From Deltaproteobacteria bacterium (GTDB lineage Bacteria; Desulfobacterota_C; Deferrisomatia; Deferrisomatales; JACRMM01), in assembly GCA_016218905.1 (NCBI GenBank), contig JACRCS010001004.1, positions 1 through 5,799 of the forward strand: DNA of 5,799 nucleotides, read 5' to 3'. The notes under the pieces were generated by a model that was not told the DNA's origin, searched no databases, and saw only the letters and a program-made list of their open reading frames with translations. Made by a program: the position numbers and the translations under genes. Numbering within the stretch: the stretch's first letter is position 1; every line of letters begins with the position of its first letter. Of the stretch, positions 1-5,642 are shown one piece after another.

Positions 1-7
1 CCTCCTT
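1..7 (-). promoter_or_regulatory. Possible ribosome binding site of a gene beyond the left edge
   Basis: Read on the minus strand, the last seven bases of the window are AAGGAGG, a near-perfect Shine-Dalgarno sequence. A start codon would fall just outside the window, so the run of minus-strand genes probably continues. Only the motif is seen; the gene itself is inferred. Confidence 0.35.
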
Positions 8-13
8 CGTGCC

Positions 14-67
14 GAGTACCCGGTACCGGGGTACGAGTACCGGCCTCCGGGTCCCGAAGGCCGGGAC
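14..67. repeat. Palindromic spacer downstream of the gamma-like gene
   Basis: This stretch holds a perfect 12-bp palindrome CCCGGTACCGGG (19-30), two near-identical direct copies of CGAGTACC(C)GG (13-23 and 34-43), and a hairpin with 7-bp arms CCGGCCT (40-46) and AGGCCGG (58-64). An alternative fold pairs GTCCCG (51-56) with CGGGAC (62-67). It starts a few bases past the stop codon of the gamma-like gene. No U-tract follows on the minus strand, so it is not a standard intrinsic terminator. It may be an mRNA 3'-end structure or simply repetitive spacer. Confidence 0.4.
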
Positions 68-71
68 GGCT

Positions 72-377
72 TCAGGATCCGAGCGGACGGTAGTCCCAGA
101 TGTCCGGGTCCCCCTTGAGGGCGACCTCGGCGTTGAGCAGGGTGGCACACCCCGGGCAGACCCACTGGCGCCACTCCACCTGGTCCGAGGCGGGGATGCC
201 GGCGCGCGCTTCGGACAGGGAACGGACCCTCCGGATCACCGAGGAAGAGGCCTTCCAGTTCTGGGTCAGGTGGCCGATGGGGTGCTTGCACTTCCGGCAG
301 CGAACGATCCGATCGGGAGGGTCGCCGACGGCTTCCAGGGACTCGCTGACTCTTCGTGCGTCCATGGTTCTCCTCAT
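72..377 (-). CDS. Acetone carboxylase gamma subunit-like zinc-ribbon protein
   Basis: This is a small soluble protein of 101 residues from the ATG at 377, or 97 from the ATG at 365. Two CxxC pairs, CRKC (residues 27-30) and CPGC (74-77), form a likely four-Cys zinc site. The second pair sits in WVCPGCATLLNAEVA, which matches the C-terminal CPGC-x-LL-x-EV signature I associate with acetone carboxylase gamma-type subunits. Classical AcxC is about 168 residues, so this is a short version lacking much of the N-terminal half. It lies after the HyuA- and HyuB-like genes on the same strand, the order of acxABC, which supports a role as the third subunit. The start is uncertain: the 377 start has GGAGG only 3 nt upstream and buried in a strong hairpin, while the 365 start has an exposed GAGGAG 4 nt upstream. 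The family is fairly secure; the substrate is unknown. Confidence 0.8.
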   Translation of the reverse strand: MRRTMDARRVSESLEAVGDPPDRIVRCRKCKHPIGHLTQNWKASSSVIRRVRSLSEARAGIPASDQVEWRQWVCPGCATLLNAEVALKGDPDIWDYRPLGS

Positions 378-424
378 GTCCCTCCGGAAAGTGCCCTTTC
401 CGGAGGGAGTCGTCAGTCTTCAGC
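377..424 (+). repeat. Dispersed hairpin repeat, copy A
   Basis: This copy has a perfect 13-bp stem, TCCCTCCGGAAAG (379-391) and CTTTCCGGAGGGA (396-408), around a 4-nt TGCC loop. It is followed by a non-palindromic tail GTCGTCAGTCTTCAGC (409-424). A second copy lies on the minus strand at 5394-5349, with three substitutions and two single-base gaps over about 48 positions. The C382:G405 pair of copy A is A:T in copy B, a compensatory change that keeps the stem. It directly abuts the start of the gamma-like gene. It resembles a REP-type or small non-autonomous mobile repeat; I do not recognise a named family. Confidence 0.75.
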
Positions 425-432
425 GGGGTTCT

Positions 433-461
433 CCCGCCGATTCGGCGGGGCAAGCCCCGCC
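433..461. repeat. Overlapping double GC palindrome
   Basis: Two mutually exclusive hairpins share the block 444-449. The first pairs CCCGCCG (433-439) with CGGCGGG (443-449). The second pairs GGCGGGGC (444-451) with GCCCCGCC (454-461). On the minus strand no U-tract follows. Such GGCGGGGC/GCCCCGCC palindromes occur as dispersed intergenic repeats in many GC-rich genomes. It may help separate or stabilise the mRNA segments on either side, which is an inference. Confidence 0.5.
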
Positions 462-514
462 CTACGCCTGCTTCGGTCACCCCGAGGCATGAAACAGCGG
501 CCAAGGCGTCACCT

Positions 515-595
515 GTGGGAGCGGCCTCCCGGCCGCGATATCGGGCGAAGCCCGAGTCCCTGCGGGCCAAATCGCGGGCTGGAGCCCGCTCCCAC
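515..595. repeat. REP-like inverted pair (BIME-like)
   Basis: Two 25-nt copies face each other: 515-539 on plus and 595-571 on minus. Both begin GTGGGAGCGG and end CCGCGAT, with 22 of 25 positions identical. Each folds into a hairpin: GCGGCC/GGCCGC (521-526/531-536) and GCGGGC/GCCCGC (574-579/584-589). Copy positions 11 and 18, which pair in the stem, are C:G in one copy and G:C in the other. A third hairpin, TCGGGC-GAA-GCCCGA (541-555), lies between them. The GTGGGAGCGG head followed by a stem and CGCGAT resembles the REP sequences known from Pseudomonas, usually mobilised by RAYT transposases. No transposase is in the window. Confidence 0.7.
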
Positions 596-637
596 CATGA
601 GTTTGTTCCTAGGACCTCTCGACCTCCCTCTGGGCGT

Positions 638-2494
638 TCACCCCGGCTCGCCAGAGTCCGAGGCGAGGCGCTCGCGACGGATCTCGTCCCGGCGGGCCCG
701 GGTCTGCTCCAGGTCGACCTCCAGGGTGTCCGGATCCAGGGCGACTCCGTAGACGTCGTAAGCCTTCTCCAGCGACACGTACTCCCAGCGGACGTCCTCG
801 CTCACCTTCGAGGGCTCCCGATCGATCGGGTCGCCGACCCCGCTCCCGCCGCCCCCGGTGTAGTAGAAGACGTCGCCCGGAAGCAGCGAGAACCTCGACT
901 TGGTCCCGACCTCCTCGGCGGGCTGGGGCAGGTCCTCCCAGCTCGGCAGATCCGTCTTCATCCGCTCGGAGACGTTCGTTCCGTGCTTCAAGAGCTGCAG
1001 GTGCTGCCCGCCCGGGTAGCCGCCCGCCAGGGTGTAGCCGGCGAGGTACTTGCGGGTGTTCAGGTTCACGAAGTCGAGGCGGGGCGTGTCGTAGGCCATT
1101 GCGGCGATCTCCACGCCGGCCCCCCCACGGTACTCGCCCGCCCCCTCAGAGTCCCTGCGAACCTTCCGTTCGAGGAAGAGGAAGGGGTAGTAGGTCTCGC
1201 TCCACTCCACGTCGCAGACGTGGACGTTCATGGCCATGATCATCCCGGAGTTGTCGACGCCGTCCCGGCCCGGAAAGGCGCCCTGCCCCCCGATGCCGCC
1301 GTCCATCCAGGGGATGAGGGCAGGGTTCCCGTACTGGTCGAGCCCGTAGCCGACGATGATCGGCCACATCCCTTGCCACGCGGCGTTGGCCCGCTCGTGG
1401 AAGTCCGAGTGCTCGAGCGCCTTGTTGATGCACCGCATCGCGGCCTCGAGGGCACGAAAGCCGGTAAACGGCATGGAGACGGGCGCCGGGACGCAGGCGT
1501 TCACGACGCAGCCCTCGGGCGCCGTGACGGTGACCGGCCGCGTGACTCCGTCGTTCCACGGGATCCCCCAGCCGAGCGAGGGGATCAGGCCGGCGTAGAT
1601 CATCGCCGACAGTCCCACCTTGGTCAGGTTCACCGGCCCGGGGAGCTGGGGGCAGGTGCCGGAGAAGTCGAACTTGAGCTCGTCGCCCTGCACCGTGAGG
1701 CCGCACTGGACCTTCAGGAACCGGTGACTGCGCCCGTCGTGCTCCTCGTAGTCGACGCTCTCGTAGACCCCGTCCGGAAGGGCGCGGATCCGGCTGCGCA
1801 GTTCGGTCTCCGTCAGGTCCAGGAGGACGTCGCACGCCTCCTGGAAGGTCTCCGGCCCGAACTCGTCGCAGAGCTCCTGGACCCGCTGTCCCGCCACCTT
1901 GTTGGCCGAGACCTGCCCCTTCATGTCGATGGCTTGCTTCTCGGGCAGGCGGATGTTGGCGAGGTAGAAGTTCCAGAGGTCCTTCCGGAGCTTGCCCTTC
2001 TCGTAGAGCTTCATGGGCGGGAAGCGGAGGCCCTCCTGGTAGCACTCCACCGCTTCCAGGTTGAACCCCCCCGGCGTCATGCCGCCGATGTCCATCTGCT
2101 GTGCGACCGACCCGGTCCAGGCGACCACCTTGCCCTTGTAGAAGACGGGGGAGACGATCCCCAGGTCGAGGGAGTGGATCCCGCCCGCCCCGTAGGCGTC
2201 GTTGGCCATGATCATGTCGCCCTCGTCGATGCCCGGGTCCTCGCCCAGGAGGTTCACCGCCTCGTCGACGATCGACTTCAAGGAGACGAAGTGGAAGACG
2301 GCCGTCCCGCCCAGCTGGATGAACTTCCGATTGCCGTCGAAGAGGCCGAGCGAGTAGTCGTTGCTCTCGGTGTAGAGCGGGCTCGCGGCGGTCTTCTTGA
2401 CGATCAGGAACATCTCGTCCGCGATGCACTTGATCCGGTTCTTGATGACTTCGAGCGTAATGGGATCGATCTTCTGCCGGCGGCCCTCGCTCAT
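638..2494 (-). CDS. Hydantoinase B / acetone carboxylase alpha-type subunit
   Basis: This 618-residue cytoplasmic protein has the Hydantoinase_B fold over nearly its full length. Motifs in order: DPITLEVIKNRI (10-21), NDAYGAGGIHSLDL (98-111, like NDPY-x-GG-x-HLPD of 5-oxoprolinases, with H107 and D110 as candidate metal ligands), DIGGMTPGGF (135-144), FDFSGT (275-280), RRDSEGAGEYRGGAG (446-460) and the C-terminal GGGGSGVGDP (547-556). In this family the subunit carries the metal site where a phosphorylated substrate is carboxylated or a lactam is opened. The ATG at 2494 is chosen because it begins at the conserved N-terminus, has GGAGG 7 nt upstream, and overlaps the HyuA stop as ATGA, implying translational coupling. 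AcxB is about 776 residues, so this is closer in size to HyuB or ApcD of acetophenone carboxylase. It is odd in having AQQMDIGG where relatives have HHADIGG. Substrate unknown. Confidence 0.9.
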   Translation of the reverse strand: MSEGRRQKIDPITLEVIKNRIKCIADEMFLIVKKTAASPLYTESNDYSLGLFDGNRKFIQLGGTAVFHFVSLKSIVDEAVNLLGEDPGIDEGDMIMANDAYGAGGIHSLDLGIVSPVFYKGKVVAWTGSVAQQMDIGGMTPGGFNLEAVECYQEGLRFPPMKLYEKGKLRKDLWNFYLANIRLPEKQAIDMKGQVSANKVAGQRVQELCDEFGPETFQEACDVLLDLTETELRSRIRALPDGVYESVDYEEHDGRSHRFLKVQCGLTVQGDELKFDFSGTCPQLPGPVNLTKVGLSAMIYAGLIPSLGWGIPWNDGVTRPVTVTAPEGCVVNACVPAPVSMPFTGFRALEAAMRCINKALEHSDFHERANAAWQGMWPIIVGYGLDQYGNPALIPWMDGGIGGQGAFPGRDGVDNSGMIMAMNVHVCDVEWSETYYPFLFLERKVRRDSEGAGEYRGGAGVEIAAMAYDTPRLDFVNLNTRKYLAGYTLAGGYPGGQHLQLLKHGTNVSERMKTDLPSWEDLPQPAEEVGTKSRFSLLPGDVFYYTGGGGSGVGDPIDREPSKVSEDVRWEYVSLEKAYDVYGVALDPDTLEVDLEQTRARRDEIRRERLASDSGEPG

Positions 2495-4581
2495 CGGTCG
2501 TCCTCCCTCTGGATGAGAACGTTCCGGTACTCGTCCACTCGGGCGATCTTGCCGGGGGGAATGACGACGGTGGTGCCGATCTTCTCGAGGATGGCGGGAC
2601 CTTCGAAGATCATCCCCTCCACCAGGCGCTCGCCGTCGTACGTCGGGGTCGTCCGGAAGCTCCCCTCGAAGAAGCACTCCCGCTCTCCCTTGCGGGCCGC
2701 GCGAGCGTCGGGCTCCCAGCCCGAGGAGTGGGTCTTGAGCGGCGGCCGATCGAAGCGGCCGCAGGCCTCCACCCGGAAGTTGACGAACTCGATCCCCGAC
2801 TCCCTCCACGCGGTGCCCTCCCCGTAGAGGGCCTGGTAGCGCGCCTCGAACGCGTCGACCACCCGGCCCACGGCTTCGTCGTCGAGGGTGCCCGAGGGTA
2901 CGGGCACGATGACCTCCCACACCTGCCCCCGGTAGCGGAGCTCGGCGAAGCGCAGGAAGAACCGCTTCTCCGGCGGAACCGCGGCCCGGGCCAGCGCTTC
3001 CGCCCCGGTCCGCTCGAGACGCTCGAAGAGCGAGCCGACGGCCGCCGGGCTGCAGGGCACCGGCGTCGGCTCGGTGAGGGAGTAGTCATAGCGTATGTTG
3101 GACGTGAGGAAGCCGAACGCGGAGTGGGCGGTCTCCGTGAAGGGGATCAGGTTCTGGCCGATGCCCAGGGCGTCCATCAGGAAGGCGCTGTGGGTCGGGC
3201 CCGCCCCCCCGAAGCTCATCATCAGGACGCGGCGGGGGTCGTAGCCCTTCTCGATGGTCACGAGGCGCATGGCGTTGATCATGTTGGAGTGGCAGACCCG
3301 CTGAATGCCCGCCGCCACTTCCATCGGGTCCATCCGGAGCTCGCCGGCGAGCCTCGAGATCGCGCCGGCCGCGAGGTCCTTCCGGAGCGCGATCTTCCCG
3401 CCCCAGTAGAAGCTCGGGTTGATGTAGCCGAGGAAGACGTCGGCGTCGGTGACCGTCGGCAGCTCGCCGCCGAGCCCGTAGCTCGCGGGCCCGGGGTTCG
3501 CCCCGGCGCTGCGGGGCCCCACCCGCAAGGTGGGCCCGGAGTCGACCCAGGCGATGCTGCCGCCGCCCGCTCCGATGGAGGTGATGTCGAGGATCGGCAG
3601 GACCGCGCTGTAGCCGTGGATCTCGGGGCGGCTGACCATCTGGGGCGCCCCGTCCATGATCAGGCTGACGTCCGTGCTCGTTCCGCCCATGTCGAGGGAG
3701 AGGATGTCCCGTTGGGCCTTGAGGCCGCCGACGAACTCCGCGCCCTTCACGCCGCCGCTCGGCCCCGAGTTCCACGCGAAGACGAAGGGCTGCTGGCGGT
3801 CGCCGGTGGCCATGACGCCGCCGGAGGACTGCATCAGGAAGATCGAGCGGCCGTACCGGTTCCGTCGCAGCTCGTCGGTGAGCGACCGCAGGTACGGCTC
3901 GATCGTCGTCGTGAGGAAGCAGTTCAGCACGGTCGTGACGGTCCGCTCGAACTCGCGCATGACCGGCATGACCTTGCTCGAGATCGACACGAAGACGTCG
4001 GGGTGATGCTGCCGCACGTGCTCTTCGATCGCGAGCTCGTGGGCCGGATTCTTGAAGCTCCAGAGGAGGCAGACGGCGATCGCCTCCACCTTCTGGGCCA
4101 CCAGCTCGCGCACCGCCTCCTCGACGTCCGGGCCGTTCAAGGGCGAGATCTCCCGGCCCCGATAATCGATCCGCTCGCGCACCTCCCGGATCAGGAAGGG
4201 GGGCACCCAGGCCGTCTCCCTCCCCGTGCCGGCCTTCTGGGCCGAGCGGATATCGTCGGTGAAGGGGATGCCGCCCCGCATGAAGGGCAGCGTCCACTTG
4301 AAGCCCTTGGTCGTGATCAGGCCGACCCTGGGGAGCGTTCGGGAGATGAACGCGTTGTCGAGCGCCGTCGTGCCGTGGATGATCTCCTGCGTCTCCGCCA
4401 GGAGCTCCTGGACGGGGAGGGCCATCTGGTCCGCGAGCAGGCGGACCGCGTTCATGATGCCTTCGAAGGGCCTCGCCGGGGTGGACGGCGCCTTCTGGAC
4501 CCGCAGCTCGCCGGTGACCTTGTCGAGAAGAACCGCGTCGACGAAGGTGCCTCCCATATCGATTCCGATCGCATAGCTCAT
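2491..4581 (-). CDS. Hydantoinase A / acetone carboxylase beta-type ATP-binding subunit
   Basis: This 696-residue soluble protein has an actin/hexokinase-like ATP-binding architecture. Motifs: phosphate-1 loop GIDMGGTFVDAVLLD (6-20); HGTT (69-72); GLITTKGF (87-94); FERTVTTVLN (211-220); QSSGGV (251-256); GPSGGVKGAEF (273-283); phosphate-2 DMGGTSTDVSL (297-307); IGAGGGSIAWVD (336-347); SAGANPGPASYG (358-369); PTVTDAD (375-381); SFGGAGPTHS (456-465); RYRGQVWEVIVPV (549-561); and the C-terminal GPAILEKIGTTVVIPPG (661-677). This spans Hydant_A_N, Hydantoinase_A and the C-terminal domain, so it is full length. In the family it phosphorylates the substrate (and, in carboxylases, bicarbonate) with ATP for the HyuB-type partner. 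The ATG at 4581 is chosen over an upstream start at 4644 because GIDMGGT follows directly and AGGAGG lies 5 nt upstream. It overlaps the next gene by 4 bases. Hydantoinase, oxoprolinase and ketone-carboxylase members cannot be told apart here, but the gamma-like neighbour favours a carboxylase. Confidence 0.92.
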   Translation of the reverse strand: MSYAIGIDMGGTFVDAVLLDKVTGELRVQKAPSTPARPFEGIMNAVRLLADQMALPVQELLAETQEIIHGTTALDNAFISRTLPRVGLITTKGFKWTLPFMRGGIPFTDDIRSAQKAGTGRETAWVPPFLIREVRERIDYRGREISPLNGPDVEEAVRELVAQKVEAIAVCLLWSFKNPAHELAIEEHVRQHHPDVFVSISSKVMPVMREFERTVTTVLNCFLTTTIEPYLRSLTDELRRNRYGRSIFLMQSSGGVMATGDRQQPFVFAWNSGPSGGVKGAEFVGGLKAQRDILSLDMGGTSTDVSLIMDGAPQMVSRPEIHGYSAVLPILDITSIGAGGGSIAWVDSGPTLRVGPRSAGANPGPASYGLGGELPTVTDADVFLGYINPSFYWGGKIALRKDLAAGAISRLAGELRMDPMEVAAGIQRVCHSNMINAMRLVTIEKGYDPRRVLMMSFGGAGPTHSAFLMDALGIGQNLIPFTETAHSAFGFLTSNIRYDYSLTEPTPVPCSPAAVGSLFERLERTGAEALARAAVPPEKRFFLRFAELRYRGQVWEVIVPVPSGTLDDEAVGRVVDAFEARYQALYGEGTAWRESGIEFVNFRVEACGRFDRPPLKTHSSGWEPDARAARKGERECFFEGSFRTTPTYDGERLVEGMIFEGPAILEKIGTTVVIPPGKIARVDEYRNVLIQREDDR

Positions 4582-4586
4582 CAAGC

Positions 4587-4592
4587 CCTCCT
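4587..4592 (-). promoter_or_regulatory. Ribosome binding site of the HyuA-like gene
   Basis: A perfect AGGAGG on the minus strand lies 5 nt before the ATG at 4581. It fixes this start rather than the in-frame start at 4644, whose extra 21 residues precede the conserved N-terminus. Confidence 0.8.
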
Positions 4593-4655
4593 GGAATGTC
4601 GTTCGACTCCCACATCGCGACTCCTCGTTGCCGGGAGAACGCATCCGGGACGGCC

Positions 4656-4673
4656 GGCGGCTGCGGTGCCGCC
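4656..4673 (-). other. Hairpin between the regulator and the HyuA-like gene
   Basis: GGCGGC (4656-4661) pairs with GCCGCC (4668-4673) around a 6-nt loop, just 3' of the tetR stop codon at 4682-4684. No U-run follows on the minus strand, so full termination is unlikely. It could be a partial barrier or mRNA-stability element. I see no convincing -35/-10 in the 100-bp gap, which suggests the enzyme genes are reached by read-through from the tetR promoter. Confidence 0.4.
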
Positions 4674-4681
4674 TGGCGGTC

Positions 4682-5320
4682 CTACGCGGGGTCGATCAGA
4701 AGCTCCTCGGGGACCTTCGAGCTCCGGTGACGCGGCCTTTCGGCAGGACGGTAGAGCCACCTGGAAAAGATCTTGGCGATCGCATCCACCAGCTGATCTC
4801 TCTTGATCCTTCCGTCCGGGTCATACCAGAGCGGGAGCCAATTGATGATACCGATCAGTGAAAACGCGCCCACCACGACGTCGACTTCTTCAGTTACTTC
4901 GTCGTCTCCGGGCCCGTCGTGCTTCATCCGGATCAACGAGTCTACCGTGTAGTTGATGAACTCCTTTCGTCTGAGCCTGCTCAAATCCGTCAATTCGGTA
5001 CGGAAGATCGCCCTCTCACGCACGATCGAGTAGATCTCCGGGTGGTCGAGGACCAGTCCGACCAGATTATCGATGAACTGTCTGATCCGCTTCTGCGGGT
5101 CCTTGCTCCAGGAGTGCTTCGTGAAGAGCGCCTCCTGCAGTTTGTGGAAGGCGTACGCCTCCACCTTCTGGACGAGGTCTTCCTTGTCTTTGATGTAGTG
5201 GTAGAGACCGGCGGTCGTGAGGCTCAGGGCGCCGGCCAGCTCACGCATGGTCGTCCGCTCGGTGCCCTTCTCGAAGAACACCCGGGCAGAGACCTGCATG
5301 ATCTCCTGGTACTTGTCCAT
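4682..5320 (-). CDS. TetR/AcrR-family transcriptional regulator
   Basis: This 212-residue DNA-binding repressor-type protein has the TetR helix-turn-helix near its N-terminus: VFFEKGTERTTMRELAGALS (residues 14-33) followed by LTTAGLYHYIKDKEDLV (34-50). The rest is the helical ligand-binding and dimerisation part. FSLIGIINWLPLWYDPDGR (153-171) and the helix after it resemble KstR2-like TetR C-terminal domains, whose known ligands include acyl-CoA thioesters. The ATG at 5320 is preferred, with GAGGGG 9 nt upstream and a normal distance to the HTH. An in-frame GTG at 5395 would add 25 residues, but that stretch is encoded by a dispersed hairpin repeat. It lies 100 bp upstream of, and on the same strand as, the HyuA/HyuB-like genes, so it is the likely local regulator. 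A paired inverted repeat at its promoter (5398-5413) suggests autorepression. The effector is unknown; an acyl-CoA product of the pathway is a guess. Confidence 0.9.
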   Translation of the reverse strand: MDKYQEIMQVSARVFFEKGTERTTMRELAGALSLTTAGLYHYIKDKEDLVQKVEAYAFHKLQEALFTKHSWSKDPQKRIRQFIDNLVGLVLDHPEIYSIVRERAIFRTELTDLSRLRRKEFINYTVDSLIRMKHDGPGDDEVTEEVDVVVGAFSLIGIINWLPLWYDPDGRIKRDQLVDAIAKIFSRWLYRPAERPRHRSSKVPEELLIDPA

Positions 5321-5348
5321 CCCGGCGAGCCCCTCGATCGGTCGACCA

Positions 5349-5394
5349 GCTGAAGACCGACGACTCCATCCGAAAGGCACTTTCCGGATGGACA
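5349..5394 (-). repeat. Dispersed hairpin repeat, copy B
   Basis: Read on minus, this is TGTCCATCCGGAAAGTGCC, then TTTCGGATGGA, then the tail GTCGTCGGTCTTCAGC. It matches copy A (377-424, plus) with three substitutions and two one-base gaps. The hairpin arms are 5382-5393 and 5365-5376 with one bulged G. It occupies the 5' untranslated leader of the tetR gene, between the operator and the start codon. Because it lies in the leader, it could also affect translation or mRNA life. Confidence 0.75.
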
Positions 5395-5397
5395 CGA

Positions 5398-5413
5398 CCT
5401 AACAAGCGTTAGG
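5398..5413. promoter_or_regulatory. Probable TetR operator, site 1
   Basis: The sequence CCTAACAAGCGTTAGG has perfect 6-bp inverted arms (CCTAAC/GTTAGG) around a 4-bp centre, a size and symmetry typical for a TetR-family dimer. It sits at the predicted transcription start of the tetR promoter, where binding would block initiation. A second copy at 5643-5658 matches at 13 of 16 positions. Assignment to this TetR is by proximity. Confidence 0.7.
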
Positions 5414-5415
5414 GA

Positions 5416-5444
5416 ACGATGACAAGCGAAAGGGCGGGTGTCAA
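5416..5444 (-). promoter_or_regulatory. Putative sigma-70 promoter of tetR and the enzyme operon
   Basis: On the minus strand a perfect -35 hexamer TTGACA (5444-5439) is followed after 17 nt by CATCGT (5421-5416), a weak -10 matching TATAAT at three positions. Predicted initiation near 5409 falls inside operator site 1. The leader to the ATG at 5320 would be about 90 nt and contains repeat copy B. The -35 and spacing are good; the -10 is poor. Confidence 0.45.
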
Positions 5445-5642
5445 GGGGTAAACAGCGTTTTGGGTGAGCGACGGGTAGGCCAACCGGGGGACGAGATAGA
5501 TCCGCCATGGGAGGATATTGCCCTGCATTCCGCCAATCGCGTGTATGCACCGACGTTTGTATCCCACAATACGCTGCCGAAGCATCCGGGGCGGGAGCTC
5601 CGGCGCGGTGGCCGGAGACGCCTCCCCGCAAGGAAGGAAGTG
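5445..5642. other. Gene-free stretch upstream of the tetR promoter
   Basis: Between the tetR promoter and operator site 2 I see no convincing gene. A 65-codon plus-strand frame (5460-5657) starts with TTG, lacks a ribosome binding site and has a low-complexity Arg-rich end. The part from about 5500 to 5580 is noticeably less GC-rich than the flanking genes, as expected for regulatory DNA. It includes the degenerate operator-like TAAACAGCGTTT (5449-5460), a short inverted repeat TTGT-ATCCC-ACAA (5547-5559), and a hairpin (5598-5617). Confidence 0.5.
5598..5617 (-). terminator. Hairpin after the UroD-like gene, possible terminator
   Basis: CTCCGGC (5598-5604) pairs perfectly with GCCGGAG (5611-5617) around a 6-nt loop, about 36 nt past the stop codon of the UroD-like gene. 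No U-tract follows on the minus strand, so it is at best a non-canonical or Rho-assisted end, or an mRNA-protecting stem. Confidence 0.3.

Noticed and set aside
379..595. CRISPR-like array or tRNA in the hairpin-rich gap
   Set aside because: The palindromes belong to different families, with no regular repeat-spacer unit. The three-hairpin part at 515-595 has no acceptor stem or T-loop signature of a tRNA.
9..752. 247-codon plus-strand frame over the gamma-like gene and the repeat-filled gap
   Set aside because: It crosses palindromic repeats and antisense sequence and has no domain or ribosome binding site.
356..2827. 823-codon open frame on the plus strand
   Set aside because: It runs antisense to the HyuB-like gene, with low-complexity Val/Arg/Asp-rich content and no recognisable motif. 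High third-position GC produces such mirror frames.
3086..4615. Minus-strand frame starting at an ATG with GAGGAG 5 nt upstream, overlapping the HyuA-like start
   Set aside because: The initiation site looks good, but the protein is an Arg/Pro/Gly-rich frame shadow of the HyuA-like gene. The real gene has its own AGGAGG and intact motifs.
4582..4681. Separate promoter for the HyuA-like gene
   Set aside because: No pair of hexamers at 16-18 nt spacing resembling a sigma-70 or sigma-54 promoter is seen on the minus strand here.
2728..4806. 692-codon open frame on the plus strand
   Set aside because: It is antisense to the HyuA-like gene, has the same compositional bias, and shows no family signature.
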